DNA of 64,000 bases. It comes from Rosa chinensis (taxonomy: Eukaryota > Streptophyta > Magnoliopsida > Rosales > Rosaceae). Below the pieces are notes generated by a model that did no database searches, was not told where the DNA came from, and saw nothing but the letters and a program-made list of their open reading frames with translations. The translations under genes and the position numbers were made by a program. Location of the stretch: NCBI RefSeq assembly GCF_002994745.2, contig NC_037092.1:71895823-71959822 (forward strand). The letters are read 5' to 3'. Positions 57,835 through 64,000 of the stretch are shown piece by piece. Each line of letters starts with the position of its first letter. The first letter of the stretch is position 1.

Positions 57835-59568
57835 ATAACTCTCCTTTTCTTTGAACCCTAAGCGTGTGTTCTCTCTCTACACGCATCCAAACCCTAAAAG
57901 TGATTACAGCGGCCGCTGGCTGATTTTCCTGTGATCTCCTCACCTTCATAGAGTCCATTGAGGATGTCACTGCCTCCTTTGCGGCATCTCTTGCTTTAGC
58001 CAGCAATGAAGTTATCGATCTGTCTCGTCGAACTGGGGGTGCACAATGCCGTCCTCAGCAATCCTACCTACTGGCCAAACCCTTGGCAAAGCAGCGTGCT
58101 GCCCTCAACCACATCAGGCGATTCTTCAGACGAGTATGGGTGCTCAATAAAGGATTTAAGATCCCAGAGAGAGAGCAAAACCATTTTGTGCTCTCTTTTG
58201 ACCTCCAATGTGATCGAAAAAAGGTGTTGCGTGGTGGTCCATGGCGCTTTAACCATGCCCCGATTGTGATGAATGAATATGATGGCATGTCGCCGATCAG
58301 TTCGGTGCAGATGAACTCTTTATTCTTCTGGGTGAGGATCTCCAACATCCCACCTGCGTTTGAGGACCCAGATATGATCAAGCTATTGCTTCTGTGGTGG
58401 GAAAGTTTTTAGAAATGGATGATAAACTTTTCGACATTGTGGGTAAAGTTAGGGTTCGAGTTGCTCATGAATTGTCCAAACCCTTCTTTATGCAGAAAAC
58501 GCTCCGCCTTGCTTCGGGGATAGAAGCGGATATCTCATTCTTCTTCGAAAACTTGGTAGGTATGTGCAACTCCTGCCATTTTCTGATGCATGATGGGAGT
58601 CGGTGTCCGATTAGTGGGGTGGATACTATACATACTGGAGTTCGAGCCAATATTGATAAGAGAGTGGAGATCACTGCTCCATCGCTGAGTTTTAATGCAA
58701 GTACATTCATGGACGACATGTTTCGATTCCAGGGGGTACAAACACCGGTCCTTCCACCAGTCAACAGGGCTCTTTTTAGTCATGACACTCCTGGCCCTAA
58801 ACCTATCATACTACGGGAGAAGTTGCTTCCCAAAAAAATGGATAATTCACTGGCCTTAGTCCCAGTCTCTGATCCTCATGATACTGTTGGGATTGAACCT
58901 ATTGTGCTGGTTCTCATTAAAGAGATAAAGATACGGGGCAGTCTGTTGAGAAGTTGGATAGTGACACTGATGTTTCTGCCAAGGTGGAGCCAAGAATTGA
59001 GAAGAGGGTATGCCCTCCCACCTCTGAGGCCTCTCCCAAAAAGCTGAAGATTTTGCTCCCGGACTTGTTCCAACAAGTGGATATGCATGATGCTCCAACA
59101 AAGAAGTTGAAGACCCCATGTTTCCCGACTAAGTTTTCAGCTAGGTCTCTTGGACTCCTGGAAGCCCCGGGCAACATTCTGGTGCCAAAGGAGCCGATCG
59201 TGGCAGTTACTATAGAGCCAACAAAGAAGAGAGGCAGGCCACTGGGATCAAAAAATAAAAATCCACCCAAATCAAAGAAGATTGCTGCTGCACAAGCCGC
59301 TTGTTTTGAGTACCTGACTAAGCCTCCTAGCCCTAGTGAGAAGGGCAAGTAGAAAATTTAAGTTTCTTTGTTTTGTGACTTAGCCTATTTACTATTCCTT
59401 TGTGTAGTTTATAGGCTCACTTGGAATAAGTGAGCATTGATCTGCAGTAGTGAGTGGTGCTAGCATATCGCTCGTCTTACTTGCCTATGAGCAGTGACTG
59501 ATATGTATCCGTGCCGTTCTAGCTTTAGTGAATGAAAACCCTATTATTATTGATTCAAAAAAAAAAAA
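57835..59568 (+). mobile_element. LINE-type insertion encoding only ORF1
   Basis: Target copies ACTATGTAATAGGTTT at 57819-57834 and 59569-59584, with a run of A just before the right copy, define a complete retroposed unit of about 1.7 kb. The 5' end has an untruncated look (about 110 bp of leader before the ORF). It carries one LINE ORF1-like gene and no endonuclease or reverse transcriptase, so it must have been copied by another element's machinery. Confidence 0.88.
57951..59352 (+). pseudogene. DUF4283 / zinc-knuckle LINE ORF1-like gene, frameshifted
   Basis: Three frames together give one protein. Part 1 (57951 to about 58410) has the DUF4283 core: HIRRFFRRVW, REQNHFVLSFD, LRGGPWRF and FFWVRISNIPPAF. 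Part 2 (58394-59047) continues with VGKVRVRVAHELSKPF and the knuckle CNSCHFLMHDGSRC (58565-58606). Part 3 (58954-59352) has a basic tail with the AT-hook-like KKRGRPLGSKNK (59224-59259). Frameshifts therefore lie near 58400 and 58950-59040. No ATG opens part 1; ATA at 57948 stands where the start would be expected, perhaps a mutated ATG. Such ORF1 proteins bind element RNA. No RT follows. Confidence 0.75.
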
Positions 59569-59584
59569 ACTATGTAATAGGTTT

Positions 59585-59884
59585 TACCTTCTAACAATTT
59601 TCTTGCCACTTAGGCCAAATAGGCATGGCAGTATTTTGTTTTCGGGGTTTAGGATACTCAGTGAAGTCATGCGAATATATTCATTTTCCCATAGCTATTC
59701 ACCTAAAAGATTTACAGTTTTTTATTTTTCAGCATAATTAAAGCCGGAAAGTATAAAGTCGGCCTGGTTCTAACTAGTCCCAAATTATACATCTTGTAAA
59801 AGTTGGAAAGCTTGTGCGATCTGGGTCATTTAGGCCGTAGATCGTACATTACTCCCACGTGTAAAAAGCCAGATCCTCAGGCTT
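59585..59884. other. Upstream region of the MIR172 locus
   Basis: No coding feature. Probable promoter sequence leading into the TATA boxes at 59885 and 59929. Confidence 0.4.
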
Positions 59885-59934
59885 TATATAGAAAAGCTTG
59901 CGCACACCACTATGAAAGTGGCACTGTGTATATA
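59885..59934 (+). promoter_or_regulatory. Candidate TATA boxes of the MIR172 transcript
   Basis: TATATA motifs at about 59885-59890 (CTTTATATAG) and 59929-59934 (GTGTATATACC), the second followed by CTCTCTT and then a C/T-rich leader. A start near 59955-59965 would place the hairpin about 290 nt into the transcript. Confidence 0.45.
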
Positions 59935-60244
59935 CCCTCTCTTAATATAAACTACAAATCCCTCCCTTTGGTCCTGAGTCTTTCCCTTAGATTTCGATCC
60001 GCATCAAATCTATTGCTTCTGCTTTTGTTTGATCCATTGGAATTTCATTCAGGTGGATCTTGCTTCTGTAGTTCCGTAGTAATGATTCATAGAATAGCTT
60101 TTGTCTGCTTTACCCATTTCTTTTAAACTTTTTTCTACTTTTACTTGGTGGATTAATTTGTCTTCTTTTTAGGGTTAGGGTTTCTGCTTTTCATGTGAAG
60201 TAATTTGCATGGGGGCGATGATCTGCGCCCCTCGGTCACAGTGA

Positions 60245-60357
60245 TAGTCAGTTCTCGGTGGTGCGGCATCATCAAGATTCACATACTTTTAACCGGAAGT
60301 TCATGCCTATGAAGTACTGGGAATCTTGATGATGCTGCATCAGCTAGTACATGACTC
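60245..60357 (+). ncRNA. MIR172: MIR172 microRNA precursor hairpin
   Basis: The 3' arm 60320-60340 begins GGAATCTTGATGATG and ends GCTGCAT, identical to the GGAAUC-type miR172 of angiosperms. The 5' arm 60263-60283 (GCGGCATCATCAAGATTC then ACA) is its star strand. Pairing between 60261-60280 and 60321-60340 is complete apart from two G-U pairs, with A60281/G60320 unpaired, and the two strands are offset by 2-nt 3' overhangs as Dicer-like cleavage requires. The lower stem continues (AGTCAGTTCT against AGCTAGTACATGACT), and the loop is about 36 nt. miR172 represses AP2/TOE-type floral and phase-change regulators. The element sits in a transposon-poor stretch. Paralogue letter cannot be assigned. 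Confidence 0.95.
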
Positions 60358-61829
60358 TATAAGATTGAATAATTCCCAATCTTTCTCCAATTTGAAACAG
60401 GACCAGATCAGATTGAGAAGAACATGGTAAGGGTTCCAGCCCGATCATAAAGAGTTTTCCTGTAATTTCAGTTGATTTGAAGAGTATTGTCTAGTGAGGA
60501 TAGATGTGTTATCTTGGTATATAGGCTATGGCATATCTAGCTGTTTGATTGCTTCCTTCGATTGAATTGCCTTACAGACGAGTCAAATCAGTATGAAAAT
60601 CAATTATATTCTCTTTCTTCTCTTTTGGCCAATGAATCAATGATCTTACTTGACCCGAGTTTTCTATATTTTTTATCTATGCATATATTGTCCGGTTAGC
60701 TCTTAATTAAGATGAATATTGGTGCATACTCGTATAGTATGTCCAATAACTATACCTTTGCTTGATTATTTGGTTTATATTGAATTCTATGCGTTTTTAG
60801 TATTTTTACACAAATTGCACGAGGGCAGGGTAATATTGTATGAATATTGCTTCGATCATATCATATATTTTGATTTTCACTCTGGTGCAGTCGATGCAAT
60901 CTATTCGACTTTTTACCTTAACGCATGATTTAGTTAATAATTTTGAAGATGTAATGTAGATTTCTTAACCAATCCATTGCCAGGTTTGTTTTATATTATA
61001 ATATTATTTTATCTGATTGAGGCTTATTCTTTTGTTGTTATCAGATTTTTATGTAGCTTGGAGTTGGAGCTCAGATGTTTGTTTGACTCCTTGCTTCAAA
61101 CCCCTCTATTGGTGTCTAATTTATGGTTTATCCAAAAATGTGAGGAATCTGATGTTTTGTGTTCCAGAGATTTCAGGTTTCCGGTACAAAATATTGTTCT
61201 ATGCAAATTGCAGGACACTTTTACACACGAACATCTTTATTATCTATATGTTTATCTTTGTGATGGATTATAAAGCTTCTATCATAAACTAGTTACTGTG
61301 GAGGTTAGAGTGGTTTAAGTTGCATAGATAACGAGAGAGAGTTGAGAATAATACAATATATAACATTTTAACATCTAGTACAAGAAAATAGGCTCCGAAT
61401 TTGGTGATGATTTCTGAATAGCAATAATAATTAGATTGGTTTACCATTTTGTTAATGCATGAAGGGCATTGAATATATTCTCTGGTTTGATGCCAGCGGC
61501 ATGTGTTTTCTAAGCTAGGCAACAGGTATTGCATCTATTTTCTTTGGTTGAAAGCTTGCAGCTTAAGGATCAAACAAAGTTTCGGATTCTCTTAAGAGGG
61601 CATTTGCTTGCCGCAGACTTCATTCTTCATTGCAACTTCTATTTACAGTAGCTAGCTAGCTTCTTCAGCACTATAGGTCAGTGCTACCCACTTTGATAAC
61701 TTTGATGTTACCTTAGAGTTTATGCAGAGCATATTGCGTTGTTGAACTTACTCTATAGCTAAGTTATTTGAGAAAATTCTACAATGTGTTAACGTATGAC
61801 ATGCATACAATTACCTTAAAAGTGGTCAA
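60358..61829. other. Downstream part of MIR172 transcript or spacer
   Basis: Noncoding. Possible splice donor ATGGTAAGGG at 60423-60432 suggests that the primary transcript may be spliced, but no exon structure can be shown. Small frames (60719-60928, 60977-61292) lack known domains. Confidence 0.35.
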
Positions 61830-61985
61830 ATGAGTCTTCAAAATAGTAATATTAGTCCTCAAAGTGGTAACATGAGTCCTTAAAGTGGTAAATTTTCTTA
61901 GTTTACCATATGAGTCTTGACAATAGTAATATTAGTCCTCAAAGTGATAACATGAGTCTTTAGAGGGGTAAAAATAGTTGATGTA
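61830..61985. repeat. 79-bp tandem duplication
   Basis: ATGAGTCTT...ATAGTAATATTAGTCCTCAAAG starts at 61830 and again at 61909, with about 10% difference. Inside each copy GAGTC.T..AAAGTGGTAA is itself repeated. Confidence 0.8.
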
Positions 61986-64000
61986 TGAGAAATGTTAACA
62001 TACCATAGTTTTATTCAGTTCTTTGACACCGCTTTAAGAACTTACAAGTCATGCATGGGAATAACTTAATGCCTTATTAGTCCTGACTTGCTTTGTATTC
62101 CTTGGCCTGTATTCCACAAAGAGAATAACTGACAGTGCTAACTGCAGGGACAACATTATATAAAGTATAAATCTTTCCTGGTGATGTTCGAATATAGGCT
62201 ATAGCATATACCGATGGATTTAACGTGTCAGTCATCTTTCTTCTCAAATCTAACTAGTGTTAATAGGCTATAGCATATCCATGATTGGTCTATTTCCTTA
62301 TAGCTTGAATTATTCATTGCCTAACATGATATCTGAGCTTGATTGACACAATTTCTTAGGTACAAAACCTCCAATCTCTGTTTGTTTTGGAGGGCGCTTG
62401 CCAAGGCTACACCCTTTGATCTTTTGTTGTATTTCTCTTTGCCTCTGCACGTGAGGGAGAGAGTTAGCAACATCTATTGGTTGTCTTCCAATCGTTACCG
62501 GCCTGCTATTGCATTTCAAGCTCTTTTCTGGTTAGGTCTCACTTATGTAGCCAGATAGTCTATTTGTTTCCGAGTTCCTTGTTACTTCTGCAGTTACTTG
62601 AATATTACCTTTACCTTCAAAATGGAGTGAAATGGTAGTTGTGGTGGAGGAAAGTGGATGATGGATTATTGTTCCAATATTTCTACCCCATTGCCAACAA
62701 GAAGGACAACATCCATGAGGGATTGGGTCCCTTTGTGTGGGGGAGGCTCCTTCCTCCTTTGCTCAGTTTCTGCCTACAGAGAACTAGTCAAGTACCCAGA
62801 GCCAGCAAGCACATCTTTAGTGGGTTTTTTATTGGGTCCATTTGCAGATCTGGGAGTGACATCAAAATAATAATGGATTCAAGCAACTGGTGCGATTATC
62901 AGTTTTGATATCTAACCTCTGCTGCAGTAATCTGAGTGTATGATCGTAGCCACAAGAATAACCACATTACATGTGTTTGGGGAAATGTGATGAGGAGCGG
63001 ATATCAATCGCCAATGATTATATGGAGTTACGAGATTCCTTTAATGGATGATGATATTCTAGAAAGAGCTCAAGGAGGTAACTGAAGGCAAGAGAGGTAA
63101 AATGGGACGGCATGAGGAGGTTACAGATCAGTGACCTAACTGGTCGCCTCCCCCTAACGAAATTGGTTTTGAGGTTCCACAGCAAGCGCCGGGCCTGATA
63201 CAGATCGCTTCCTCGGCTTGATCGTATATTTTTCTGCATTAGATTATTGCTTGTTTCATTTTCGTTCTCGACATAAGGTTTCATTAAACTTTTAAGCTCG
63301 TGTTTTCACATTTCAACTATTTTTTAGTATGTAGTCATCTAGGTTATTTATTTATATTTATTTTTTAATTTTTCACATTTCAACTTAGCAATATAAACTT
63401 GTGTTAAGCATTAATTCAGCAGCTTTGATTGACTAGAGAACATTGTGAGTAAATTTATCTACAACTAAACTTAAATAAAATTTTAATACGAAGACTTTAT
63501 AATATTTTATTTTCACACAATGAGATTTTTAAATGTAGTGGTTAAAATTTTATAATTTAAAATGTTAAAACAGAAGATTTGAGTGAAAATATTTCAAATG
63601 TCAGTAGAAATCAACCATCATTATTATGTGCATGCAAATCAATAACATTACTTAAGGATCTATGTATAATCAGTCAATAAACATATGATACTTGTTAAGT
63701 AAGGCACTGTTAGTCGGTCATGTTATGGGTGCTTGAGCAAAGTGTGCACCCTTTGAAGTTATGAAACCAATTAAGTCCAGCAATGCTTACAGAAATCTGA
63801 ATAAAATCAAACCCCGAAACCCCCCAGCATAATATACAGCCCGATCGATCGGTTTCAAACGTCAGACTGACATTGTTGTCTCTGGGAACCAAAATATTTT
63901 TCTGGGGTATATATGAAGGCCAACCATTTGTAACGTGAAGACCCTATTGTTTGCGCTTTTTAAATTTAATTAAACGAAGCTGCATAGACAAAATCATAGA
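61986..64000. other. Spacer, no gene recognised
   Basis: Two overlapping frames at 62639-62908 (89 and 70 codons) in a less A+T-rich block could be an exon or a gene remnant; no domain was recognised. The phrase AGGCTAT.GCATAT occurs at about 60525, 62196 and 62267. The last 700 bp are A+T-rich. Confidence 0.35.

Noticed and set aside
62639..62908. Two overlapping plus-strand frames of 89 and 70 codons
   Set aside because: No family recognised and no splice context. Kept only as a note in the spacer entry.

Overview
The window reads as nuclear DNA of a flowering plant, most likely a eudicot. The evidence is intron-containing genes with GT/AG splice sites, TATA boxes, A+T-rich spacers, a MIR172 hairpin, a SIAMESE-related cell-cycle inhibitor, a plant-type pectinesterase, and many plant transposon families (Ty1-copia, gypsy-type solo LTRs, MULE, hAT, PIF/Harbinger, CACTA, Helitron, LINE). 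The family of plant (perhaps Rosaceae) cannot be settled from sequence reading alone.

Three host loci stand out. (1) 10968-11237 (+) is an intact single-exon SIAMESE-RELATED CDK inhibitor of 89 codons. (2) 37139-38365 (-) is an intact three-exon pectinesterase of 337 codons, with signal peptide and catalytic motifs. (3) 60245-60357 (+) is a microRNA172 hairpin with mature strand, star strand and candidate TATA boxes upstream. They are unrelated in function (cell-cycle arrest, cell-wall pectin de-esterification, AP2-type mRNA repression) and are separated by transposon blocks.

Layout. 1-300: terminal part of a CACTA element. 301-9934: degenerate repeats, a second CACTA-like array, gypsy-like noncoding sequence and a possible TTA-flanked Harbinger-type unit. 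10-12 kb: the SMR gene. 12074-34542: a large nest. An outer Mutator-like element (MULE-A, 9-bp target duplication TTATTTTGA) carries in its left TIR a hAT-like element (B), which itself holds copia-1. Its interior holds a second MULE (C) with an auxilin-like gene fragment. MULE-C in turn holds a hAT element (D) in its left TIR and copia-2 in its middle. Copia-2 holds a MULE-type MITE (F) and a 2.8-kb solo LTR (G). Most steps are supported by target-site duplications visible by eye.

34682-36923: a poly(A)-tailed LINE-type insertion with a hAT element inside. 37-38.5 kb: the pectinesterase. 39000-41940: a long-TIR MULE followed by three fold-back MITEs. 42360-45590: a Helitron on the minus strand whose 3' end has been tandemly duplicated with its flank. 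46307-49559: a copia 5' fragment and a broken PIF/Harbinger element with a well-preserved Myb-like ORF. 49560-56109: a SIRE-like copia whose pol core is deleted and whose 5' LTR carries another solo LTR. 56527-57347: a Tourist-like element. 57835-59568: a LINE-type insertion encoding only a DUF4283/zinc-knuckle ORF1. 59.9-64 kb: the MIR172 locus and A+T-rich sequence in which no further gene was recognised.
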